Shown: positions 44,326-52,217 of the stretch, one piece after another
Layout of the letters: each line of letters opens with the position of its first letter
Position numbering within the stretch: position 1 is the stretch's first letter
Origin: Bacteroidales bacterium UBA5833
GTDB taxonomy: Bacteria > Bacteroidota > Bacteroidia > Bacteroidales > Lentimicrobiaceae
Direction of reading: 5' to 3'
Length of the DNA: 64,000 nucleotides
NCBI GenBank assembly: GCA_002433025.1
Contig: DJGZ01000032.1
Location: 1-64,000, forward strand
Program-made: the position numbers and the translations under genes
The notes under the pieces: generated by a model
Told to the model about the DNA's origin: nothing
What the model saw: only the letters and a program-made list of their open reading frames with translations
Databases searched by the model: none

Positions 44326-46506
44326 TTAAAGTTTGAATTTGATATTAATGTAAAAAGACCTGCCCGGTTCATACAATTTCTCATTGCTTCCGAGCAATCT
44401 GCGGTTAAGGTGGTCGTAGTATGCGGTATTTAAGAGATTACTTATACCGGCTGCCAGTGAGACTGATTTGTGCGGATAATAACTTATTACCAGATCGGTA
44501 ATCACATACCCCGGCGACTTTTCCTCGTAATATGACAAGGATACATGGTTTTGCGCAGCAACGGCCCTGATGATCAGTTGGGGACTTAAAAGGGGTTTCC
44601 GGAATTTGTAAGAGAATGTCATTGAGGCATCCAGGGCAGGGATTTCCGGTACCGGATCATTTTTAATAATCTCTGTTCCTGCAAGCTGGTTGTTTTCCAA
44701 TATAATTCTTTCGGCTTCCATGAAGTATGCATAGGTATATGCTGCCGATATGCCAACGTTTGAGTTTTTGAAAGGTATCCAGGAAAGGGTTGTTTCAAAC
44801 CCTGTAAAAACAGCTGCATCAATGTTGTTAAACTGTTTTACACCCGGGGCTCCCTGACTCAGCGGCCGCGCAACATTTGGCGGGACCAGTACACCTGTGA
44901 TGTAATTGTTGATTTTTGAAATAAATACATTAAGAAGGAGTTCTGCTTTCCCGGGCCTGAAGGTCAGCATCAGGTCAGCCTGATGATTGGTCTCGGGCTT
45001 CAGCTGAGGATTGCCGAGGTAGTCGTAACGGTCGTAACCGGTAGCAAGAAATTTTATATATCTCTCCTGCATATCTCCGGCTCGCTGGCTTCTTGCCAGA
45101 CCCAGCCCGATTGTTGTTTTCCTTGATATCCTGTAAGTTAAATTTCCTGATATGCTGAACATTACCTGATTGACCGGGGCACTTTTATACCAGGTTTTCC
45201 CTTCCTTTTCTACAACAAGTGTATCCCCGGATTCTGCATGGTTTAAATCAACCCTGACTCCCAGGGATGCTTCGGTTTTTCTTTTTTTCCAGGTTGTTGA
45301 AGTAAATAAGCCGGTATTAATAATGAGCGCATCCCTCCACAGATTAATGCTTTTTTCGGAGGTATATTCCTGTCCGTCCATGGTCATAATCATGCGCATA
45401 TTTCTTGTGCCATCCTTCGCTGTTATTCTGGTGTCAATCCCGTGAAGCATACTCAGGTTCCCGGAAGGGTAAGAGAAAGAGAATCTGCCACCGGAAGATG
45501 AAGCTTCCGCAATGGCAGTTGCCTGCATAATGCCGTTGTAGGGAGGAACTACCCGGGTGTACTGTGGTCTGAAACTGTTATCCATCACGTGATATACCCT
45601 CGAATGGTATGCCGACAAGGTCAGTCGCTTTTCGGGGTTTGCCGGATGATATCGCTCGAAATAGCCGGAAAATATGTTGGTATTGCCTTTCGTTTCATCC
45701 ATGGGGAGGGCCGGGAAAAGTATATCTCTGCCAAATGAGCCCCTGTATGAAAGAATCAGGAAACCGGATCTCCCGGTTTTAAAACCTGCATCCGCGGAGA
45801 TGTCCTTTTTGGAAAAAGAGGAATTCCACTCCTTTCCATTACCGTCGGTATAATTGTCATATTCTTTTATTCCACCGCCAAAGCTCAGGAATGCTTTTTC
45901 AGCAGAATGAAGCAGGCTGACGTGCTGTTTGAAACCACCCCGTCCGGCATCATAACCTGATTGGGAAGTTGCATGAAACCCCCTGTTAAATGCTGACTGA
46001 TCAGGCCTTGTTCTTACATGAATACTTGCGGAAGGTGCCGGACCGTATTGCAGCAGATAAGGGCCTTTTACAATCTCAAGACTGTTTACCTGTTCGGGCT
46101 CAATATGCGAAAGCACAGGGTCCATACGATTGGGACATCCGCCTTCTACATGAATCCCTTCATCCAGAAATATACTGATCTGTGAATACCTGAATCCCCT
46201 GACCACCGGATCTATGGCATACCCTCCGCGCCGGATTCCGCTCACATTCGTTTGCTTCCTGAGAATTTCCCCCAGATCCGCTTCCCTTTGTTGTTCAAGT
46301 GAACCTGCTTTTATAATTGAAACAGGCATCCTGCGGTGGACAGATGTGTCAGTAAGCTCAAACACCGGTAATTGTAAAATGGTGTCCTGATGCTGCGCTG
46401 CAAGTTCTTGGGTTAACATGAAGAATGAAGCGGAAAACGCAATCAGACTTCTCATTAATGTTCTGAGTCTGATCCCGGAAAAAATGCTGATACTGTTTAC
46501 TTCCAT
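44326..46506 (-). CDS. TonB-dependent outer-membrane receptor, OprC-like (copper)
   Basis: 726 residues. Signal peptide-like start (about 18-37), plug domain with GSLEQQREADLGEILRKQTN and VVRGFRYSQISIFLDEGIHV, then a beta-barrel ending in YINIKFKL. The plug holds GGCPNRMDP with Cys124 and Met128, the CxxxM pair that in Pseudomonas OprC binds copper. This marks a likely copper importer of the OprC/NosA type rather than a siderophore receptor. It is first in a two-gene unit with the MbnP-like lipoprotein and depends on a TonB system such as that at 38247-40262. Confidence 0.9.
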   Translation of the reverse strand: MEVNSISIFSGIRLRTLMRSLIAFSASFFMLTQELAAQHQDTILQLPVFELTDTSVHRRMPVSIIKAGSLEQQREADLGEILRKQTNVSGIRRGGYAIDPVVRGFRYSQISIFLDEGIHVEGGCPNRMDPVLSHIEPEQVNSLEIVKGPYLLQYGPAPSASIHVRTRPDQSAFNRGFHATSQSGYDAGRGGFKQHVSLLHSAEKAFLSFGGGIKEYDNYTDGNGKEWNSSFSKKDISADAGFKTGRSGFLILSYRGSFGRDILFPALPMDETKGNTNIFSGYFERYHPANPEKRLTLSAYHSRVYHVMDNSFRPQYTRVVPPYNGIMQATAIAEASSSGGRFSFSYPSGNLSMLHGIDTRITAKDGTRNMRMIMTMDGQEYTSEKSINLWRDALIINTGLFTSTTWKKRKTEASLGVRVDLNHAESGDTLVVEKEGKTWYKSAPVNQVMFSISGNLTYRISRKTTIGLGLARSQRAGDMQERYIKFLATGYDRYDYLGNPQLKPETNHQADLMLTFRPGKAELLLNVFISKINNYITGVLVPPNVARPLSQGAPGVKQFNNIDAAVFTGFETTLSWIPFKNSNVGISAAYTYAYFMEAERIILENNQLAGTEIIKNDPVPEIPALDASMTFSYKFRKPLLSPQLIIRAVAAQNHVSLSYYEEKSPGYVITDLVISYYPHKSVSLAAGISNLLNTAYYDHLNRRLLGSNEKLYEPGRSFYINIKFKL

Positions 46507-46924
46507 CTGATGTTTGGCAATTGAAGTTGATTCGGGAAATAACTATAATCAGATCAATGTTTGAACCTGAAATTCAAATTAAGAACCCGGGCATCTGCCT
46601 TACCAAAGTTAATAAATTTCAATAGATAAATCAGGAATACAAGGTTTAGGTTGCCATTCCTGTTCCATTCAGTAGATTGATGCCTCTGGCAAAATTACAT
46701 AATTATGAGCGATTGTTCATAATTATAAATCAGGTAAAAATATCCTGGCTGAACTTTTCCCGGCTAAAGCATTTGACAATACATTTACATTAGGTGTTTT
46801 TGATCAGTACAATAAAAAATTGAACAACACAAATACAAAATCAGGATTAGCCTTATAAAATCAATAGTTAAGCCCTGTCTGGCTTTCTATCGGTTAATCC
46901 GGGATTATTTGTTACCCGGTAATT
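46507..46924. other. Intergenic region before the copper-type receptor
   Basis: 418 AT-rich bases. It contains the dyad at 46699-46726 and, next to the anmK stop, two small hairpins (CCGGG/CCCGG and AAGCC/GGCTT) without good T-runs. No gene is seen. Confidence 0.45.
46699..46726. promoter_or_regulatory. Dyad upstream of the copper-type receptor
   Basis: Perfect 10-base arms ATAATTATGA (46699-46708) and TCATAATTAT (46717-46726) with an 8-base centre, about 195 bases before the receptor start. Possible operator. Confidence 0.45.
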
Positions 46925-47998
46925 TCAGAAGTCATAGATAGCTCCTCCGATGCTGTCGGAAACAGCCCCTGTCACAGAAGCCAGGCAATTGGGGATGTTT
47001 TTATGCCGGAGAACTCCCAGCAGCGCAAATATCAAGGCTTCTTTATAGTCAATTATTTCCGGCTCAGGGATTTCGATGCTGCACGAAGACATATTCCTGA
47101 TCAACTCAACCAGGAATATGTTATGCACACCGCCACCGGTGAACAAGACTTTATTCACTGTCTTTTCCGGAAGAGACAAACTGATTCGTTCAGCGATATG
47201 CACTGTAAGGGTATGAAGAATGCAGGGTATGTCGTCAAGGAACTTATCCGCCAGGGGATAAATGCTTGCTTCGACCCATTCCCGTCCAAGTGATTTGGGC
47301 GGTTTCGCCGAATAATAATCCAATTTGTTAAGTTGTTGAAAGAGCTCCGGTATAAAAGTTCCGCTTCGGGCGATTTTGCCGGAGTCATCATATTTCAGCC
47401 CCAATATACCTGCATAGTGGTTCAATACATAGTTAGCCGGGCAAATATCCCAGGCAACTCTGCTGCCACCTGATTCGATAGAAATATTTGAGAAACCTCC
47501 GATATTAATGCATGCCTGATAGTTGCCGAAGAGCAGGCGATCGCCAATAGGGACAAGCGGTGCGCCCTGTCCTCCGAGTGCGACGTCAATGGAACGGAAA
47601 TCACAAACTGTTCTGATTCCTGTGATGGCGGCAATCTGTGCTCCGCTGCCTGCCTGAACGGTAAAGCCTTCTTCCGGCCTGTGGAAAACCGTATGGCCAT
47701 GACTGGCAATCAGCAGGGGATTCAGGTGATATCTTCCGATAAAATCACGCACAACTTCGCCGGCCCACCTGCCATAAGCATTGTGGATTCTGAAGAATTC
47801 AAGCGTACCGGTATTTTCCGACTGCCTGAGTTTTGATATCATTGCAGGTTGATAAGGGACGGTTTCGGCACAATCAATCGAAAAACTGATTTTATCACTT
47901 GAAAAACTGAATGTGCAGCAGGCAATATCCAGGCCGTCAAGTGAAGTTCCTGACATAAGGCCGATGGCCTGAACCGTCTCTTCTCTTTCAGAGTGCAT
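46925..47998 (-). CDS. anmK: Anhydro-N-acetylmuramic acid kinase
   Basis: 357 residues from the ATG at 47998; a TTG at 48013 is less likely. Kinase signature AIGLMSGTSLDGLDIA, then SHGHTVFHRPEEGFTVQAG, CDFRSIDVALGGQGAPLVPI, NIGGFSNIS and VLFTGGGVHNIFL. It phosphorylates 1,6-anhydroMurNAc released by cell-wall turnover to MurNAc-6-phosphate. Its start overlaps the murF end by 11 bases, tying wall recycling to wall synthesis in one transcript. Confidence 0.95.
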   Translation of the reverse strand: MHSEREETVQAIGLMSGTSLDGLDIACCTFSFSSDKISFSIDCAETVPYQPAMISKLRQSENTGTLEFFRIHNAYGRWAGEVVRDFIGRYHLNPLLIASHGHTVFHRPEEGFTVQAGSGAQIAAITGIRTVCDFRSIDVALGGQGAPLVPIGDRLLFGNYQACINIGGFSNISIESGGSRVAWDICPANYVLNHYAGILGLKYDDSGKIARSGTFIPELFQQLNKLDYYSAKPPKSLGREWVEASIYPLADKFLDDIPCILHTLTVHIAERISLSLPEKTVNKVLFTGGGVHNIFLVELIRNMSSCSIEIPEPEIIDYKEALIFALLGVLRHKNIPNCLASVTGAVSDSIGGAIYDF

Positions 47999-49292
47999 CA
48001 GTAATGGTTTCAAGTTTCATACCCCGTGATCCCTTGATCAGGATGTTTTCACCGGATAAGGGATTGCTTAGCAGGTATATTCTGAGGTCTTCTACTGAAG
48101 GGAATGCCAGAACGCCATCAGCATATTCAGAGACTTTGCGGAACTCAGGCCCGGCTGTGATAATCCGGCGAAAACCGCAGGAAATGGCGAGTTCCAGAAT
48201 GCTGTAATGTTCTTGTTCCGAAGCAGTTCCAAGCTCAAACATATCGCCAAGCACCAGTATTTTATTCTCAGGGTTTTTAGCTGAAAAGTTGGTGATGGCT
48301 GCAGTCATGCTGGATGGATTGGCATTATAGGCATCAAGCACAATGATATTTTTTTCGGTATGAACAACTTGTGAGCGGTTCATTTTAGGTTCGTAAGCTT
48401 CTATTGCTGTGGCAGCTTCGTTCAGGTTTACCCTGAAGTGACCGGCAATACTGAGCGCGGCCATCACATTTGAGTAATTATAACCGCCGCATAGCCTGGT
48501 TTGTACCAGTAAAGGAAGAGGTTTAAGCAGTTCTACCGTTAAAAATGGATCTGCTTCAATTAATACGCCGGAATATTGTTCGTTCCCGCTATTCCCGTAT
48601 GTGATGCGGGGCAGATTCGCTGATAAATCCATCAGCAGTATGTCGTTCTCATTTACAAAGGCAGTACCCCCGTTCGCACTTAAATGTTCATAAAGCTCTT
48701 TCTTTGCCCTTATCACGCCTTCAGGGCTGCCAAAGCCTTCAAGATGGGCTTTGCCGATATTGGTGATAAGACCGTGGGTTGGTCTGGCAATTTTGCAGAG
48801 TGCTGCAATTTCCCCGGTATGATTGGCGCCCATCTCAATAATGGCAATCTCGGTATCCGGCTTGATATTCAGCAGGGTTACAGGAACTCCGATATGATTG
48901 TTGAAATTGCCGGAAGTGGCATAGGTTTTAAATTTGGATGAAAGTGCGGTAAATATTAGTTCCTTGGTGGTGGTTTTGCCATTGGTCCCGGTTATACCGA
49001 TTACAGGTATATTCAGGCTGTTGCGGTAGTCTGCCGCGAGCTGCTGCAGCGCAGTTAAAACATCGTTGGTCAGCAGGGTCCTTTCTCCGGCATAGTATTC
49101 CGGATCATCTATTACTGCATAGGCAGCTCCAAGCTCAAGCGCTTGTTTTGCATACTGATTGCCGTTGAAGTTTTCGCCTCTCAGTGCAAAGAACAGGCTC
49201 CCGGGCTGTGTTTTCCGGGAATCAAGACTGATGTAGGGGTGCTGTTTAAAATAACGATAGATTTCGTCAGGACCGGATGCTCGCATATTCAT
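47988..49292 (-). CDS. murF: UDP-MurNAc-tripeptide D-Ala-D-Ala ligase
   Basis: 434 residues (ATG 49292; ATG 49286 possible). MurF hallmarks: SLDSRKTQPGSLFFALRG at the N-terminus, PVIGITGTNGKTTTKELI (P-loop), GNFNNHIGVPVTLL, IIEMGANHTGEIAAL, ITNIGKAHLEGFGS, DAYNANPSSM and LGDMFELG. It adds D-Ala-D-Ala to the peptidoglycan precursor in the cytoplasm. First gene of the murF-anmK pair, just below the gldJ terminator. Confidence 0.96.
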   Translation of the reverse strand: MNMRASGPDEIYRYFKQHPYISLDSRKTQPGSLFFALRGENFNGNQYAKQALELGAAYAVIDDPEYYAGERTLLTNDVLTALQQLAADYRNSLNIPVIGITGTNGKTTTKELIFTALSSKFKTYATSGNFNNHIGVPVTLLNIKPDTEIAIIEMGANHTGEIAALCKIARPTHGLITNIGKAHLEGFGSPEGVIRAKKELYEHLSANGGTAFVNENDILLMDLSANLPRITYGNSGNEQYSGVLIEADPFLTVELLKPLPLLVQTRLCGGYNYSNVMAALSIAGHFRVNLNEAATAIEAYEPKMNRSQVVHTEKNIIVLDAYNANPSSMTAAITNFSAKNPENKILVLGDMFELGTASEQEHYSILELAISCGFRRIITAGPEFRKVSEYADGVLAFPSVEDLRIYLLSNPLSGENILIKGSRGMKLETITDAL

Positions 49293-49373
49293 TTTTTTTA
49301 ATCAGGCCGGTGTTACATAATTTGATTGCCGAAAGTAAGAAATATGACCGGCATTTGGGATTTCAGCAATAAA

Positions 49374-49404
49374 AAAAGTCCATTTGCCGGGCAAATGGAC
49401 TTTT
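49374..49404. terminator. Terminator between gldJ and murF
   Basis: Perfect 13-bp stem AAAAGTCCATTTG (49374-49386) / CAAATGGACTTTT (49392-49404), loop CCGGG, with an A-run on one side and T-run on the other. It ends the porP-gldJ transcript. Confidence 0.9.
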
Positions 49405-49421
49405 ATAAATTATATGGTGAA

Positions 49422-50915
49422 TTATTTTCTTTTGCTTGTGGAATAAGCACCTCCGACTTTACCCATGGCGCAACGGAATCCGATATAATTGGTAGAAAGA
49501 TTCTGATCCAGGTAACGGCGGGTAGCAGGGCTTAGATAATAAGCCGGGTCTCTCCATGATCCTCCCTTATAAACCCTCGATTTGTCGGACACAAGTGATG
49601 TTTTGGCAAATTCATACATCATATTGGTGGTATTCACACTGTCTGCGGGAATGGTTGACCAGTCAGGATTGATGGTTGACTGATAATCTCCGTCAAGATA
49701 GTTGATCTGGTTGGCACTTCTGTAGTTGAAACGGTCTTTGCTTTCCTCAGTGGTCACCTCCCGGTACTTTATCCGGCCAAGGCTGTCTTTCGGTGCAAGG
49801 AATCCTTCTTCATCCGTTACTTTGGTTGTAAAAACATTCCCTCGGTAAGGGGCATAATCGGCCATATCTTCGAAAGTAAGCGGGCGATAAACATCAAGCA
49901 CCCATTCGGCAACATTACCGGCCATATTGTACAAACCATAGTCATTCGGCCAGTATGAAGCGACTTCGGCAGGAAGGTCAGCTCCGTCGTTCAGGCTTCC
50001 GGCTACGCCCATGTAGTCGCCACGTCCTCTTTTAAAGTTGGCAAGGAACTGTCCATAATATTTTTTCTGATCCGAACGAACGATGGTGCCATTCCATGGA
50101 TAAACCCTGCGTTCAACTACGCGTTCGTAAACGGTGTTACCAACAAGGCCCAAAGCGGCAAATTCCCATTCGGCTTCAGTTGGCAGTCTGTATTTCGGAA
50201 CCATAATACCATCTTCAAGCCTGGCACGGCGTTCGCCTGTTCCGCTGGGATTCAGATCTTTCAAGGGCTTGTTGACTAGTCCTTCATACTGGCCGGCAAG
50301 ATAGGCTTCTGTATTAAAGTTGTTTTCATTGCGCTGATCCGGGTCAAAATCCAGAATTCCTTCACGGATAAGCAGCATTTCATTCACGCGGTCGGTCCTC
50401 CAGAGGCAATATTCATTTGCCTGAACCCAACTGACTCCAACAACTGGGTAATTTCTGTAAGCGGGATGGCGGAAATAAGTTTCAACCAGGGGCTCATTAT
50501 ATGCCAGTTTTTCCCGCCAAACGAGTGTGTCGGGCAGTGCTTTGCGGTAAACCTCCGGATAATCGGTTCCGAATACACGGCTTAACCAATAAAGATATTC
50601 TACATAATCAACATTGGCAACCTCTGTTTCATCAATGTAGAATGAAGGTACGGTAACCCTTCTGGGGATATTGTCCCAGTCATACATCGGATTGTCGCTG
50701 GTACGGCCCATGGTGAATGTGCCGCCTTCAACCAGTTTGAGGCCCGGGCCAACCGGCTGTTCTCCGTATTTGGTATTAACCTGAAATCCGCCGTTTTTCG
50801 AGTTGTTGTATTCCCATCCGGTAGTTCGTGAGGATTCCTTAGCACATGAAGATGCTAGAAAGGTTACTGTTGCAAAGAAGAAGATCTTCAGATAGATGTT
50901 TCTGTAGCTGATCAT
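49422..50915 (-). CDS. gldJ: Gliding/T9SS lipoprotein GldJ
   Basis: 497 residues. Lipoprotein signal TFLASSC (Cys24), TTGWEYNNSKNGGFQVNTKY and QPVGPGLKLVEGGTFTMGRT as in Flavobacterium GldJ, then a formylglycine-generating-enzyme-like (SUMF1) domain: FYIDETEVANVDYVEYLYWL, VVGVSWVQANEYCLWRTDRV, YRLPTEAEWEFAAL, YNMAGNVAEWVLDVYRP, SRVYKGGSWRDPAYYL. The oxidase cysteines of true FGE are not evident, as expected for GldJ. Known role: outer-membrane-associated part of the type IX secretion and gliding machinery. 32 bases after the porP-type gene. Confidence 0.93.
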   Translation of the reverse strand: MISYRNIYLKIFFFATVTFLASSCAKESSRTTGWEYNNSKNGGFQVNTKYGEQPVGPGLKLVEGGTFTMGRTSDNPMYDWDNIPRRVTVPSFYIDETEVANVDYVEYLYWLSRVFGTDYPEVYRKALPDTLVWREKLAYNEPLVETYFRHPAYRNYPVVGVSWVQANEYCLWRTDRVNEMLLIREGILDFDPDQRNENNFNTEAYLAGQYEGLVNKPLKDLNPSGTGERRARLEDGIMVPKYRLPTEAEWEFAALGLVGNTVYERVVERRVYPWNGTIVRSDQKKYYGQFLANFKRGRGDYMGVAGSLNDGADLPAEVASYWPNDYGLYNMAGNVAEWVLDVYRPLTFEDMADYAPYRGNVFTTKVTDEEGFLAPKDSLGRIKYREVTTEESKDRFNYRSANQINYLDGDYQSTINPDWSTIPADSVNTTNMMYEFAKTSLVSDKSRVYKGGSWRDPAYYLSPATRRYLDQNLSTNYIGFRCAMGKVGGAYSTSKRK

Positions 50916-50947
50916 TTCCGGAAATTATTGTTTTTGATTGTTATTAA

Positions 50948-51937
50948 CTAAAATCTTGGACATTTTATTGCCTTGTGCTTGAAAGTTTTCTGCCCGCAGT
51001 CGAATTGCCATGCAAATGAAACCTCATGAGCGCCGCCGGTTGCATTGGTTAATCGTGAAACAGTGTAATCGTAACTATATCCGACCTTGAATTTTGCATG
51101 CTGGAAACCAACCAATGCAATTACAGCATCAGGGTTTTCAAAGTTATGTCTGAACCAGCCGCCAAGTACAAAGGGATAAACATTCAGATAAAGCCCTACA
51201 TTCAGCTGATGGAACTTGCCTTGTTGCTGATACATGATATTTGGTGAAATGCTGAGATCCTCCACTTCACCACCGCTGAGGCCCTGCCGCATATCTATCA
51301 ATGCGCCGGCATGGGCGGTGAGTTTCATAGGCAGTTTACTGTCACCGTTGCTGTAAAAAGAGTTGTCGGGCTGATTCAGATGGTGTGCGGCAAAGCCTCC
51401 GTATAACCGCTCCCTGTAGCCGAAAAGCATGCCGGCAGAAAAGTCTACCATGCCGATACTCAGGCGGTCGGGGGGGCTTTCCTGGGTAGGAGGAAGGTTG
51501 TTGATGTCACCAACAAGCAGCTGGTCCTCAAATATAAATTTATCCCAGTCAAGTTTATTCTGAATATATGTCCCCTGGAAGCCTGCATTTAATGTCAGGT
51601 TTTTCGAAATATTCATTCTGAATGAATACATCCCGCTTGCGGAGGTCATTTTCATTGCCCCGCCTGCCATATCTTCAGAAATAACCATGAGCCCGATACC
51701 ACCTGAAACTACGTCGATAAACTGATCATATGAGGCAGCATAAGTTACAAACGTGGCAGGTATACCCGGCCATTGGTTCCTGTAATTGAGGGTTAGCCTC
51801 GGGCAGATTTTCGAACCGGCAAGAGCAGGGTTCAGGTACAACGGATTACCATAGTATTGCGAAAAAGAGGCATCCTGCGAAATACCTGAGAAACCGGCTG
51901 TAATAAGCAGTAAAATCAGGCTTAGCTTAATTCTCAT
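50948..51937 (-). CDS. PorP/SprF-family type IX secretion membrane protein
   Basis: 329 residues from ATG 51937 (the upstream in-frame ATG at 52072 adds non-coding-like sequence containing a palindrome). Signal peptide MRIKLSLILLLITAGFSGIS, then QDASFSQYYGNPLYLNPALA and CPRLTLNYRNQWPGI, the PorP/SprF signature, then a beta-barrel ending in AWQFDCGQKTFKHKAIKCPRF. Family members sit in the outer membrane and act in secretion or attachment of T9SS cargo. It is in operon with gldJ and divergent from porU. Confidence 0.92.
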   Translation of the reverse strand: MRIKLSLILLLITAGFSGISQDASFSQYYGNPLYLNPALAGSKICPRLTLNYRNQWPGIPATFVTYAASYDQFIDVVSGGIGLMVISEDMAGGAMKMTSASGMYSFRMNISKNLTLNAGFQGTYIQNKLDWDKFIFEDQLLVGDINNLPPTQESPPDRLSIGMVDFSAGMLFGYRERLYGGFAAHHLNQPDNSFYSNGDSKLPMKLTAHAGALIDMRQGLSGGEVEDLSISPNIMYQQQGKFHQLNVGLYLNVYPFVLGGWFRHNFENPDAVIALVGFQHAKFKVGYSYDYTVSRLTNATGGAHEVSFAWQFDCGQKTFKHKAIKCPRF

Positions 51938-52028
51938 GTCGTAATGAATTTCGGCAGCCAATATTACGAATAATTTTAATAATGACGGCCTCTTGTTTAA
52001 AAAAATGCAAAATTCAGACAGACCCTGC

Positions 52029-52054
52029 AATAACGGATTCCTGAATCCGTTATT
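52029..52054. promoter_or_regulatory. 26-base palindrome between porP-type gene and porU
   Basis: Perfect 12-base arms AATAACGGATTC (52029-52040) / GAATCCGTTATT (52043-52054) around CT, 92-117 bases from the porP-type start and about 165 from porU. It may be an operator, or a hairpin insulating the divergent units. Confidence 0.5.
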
Positions 52055-52173
52055 ATCCCAGCGGTGTATCATGCATATCAGTTTTCCATTACAAATATAC
52101 GAACAGATGAACCTATTTCTGTTGCCCTATGTTTAAATTACGTGTTAATACGGATATCTCCGCATGATTAATT

Positions 52174-52181
52174 TAATTTTG
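52174..52181 (+). promoter_or_regulatory. Possible -7 element for porU
   Basis: TAATTTTG fits TAnnTTTG, 36 bases before the start at 52218; no convincing -33 element is visible. Confidence 0.4.
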
Positions 52182-52217
52182 TGTCTCTGTTTCCGGCGTT
52201 AAACCGAACCATTGCCT

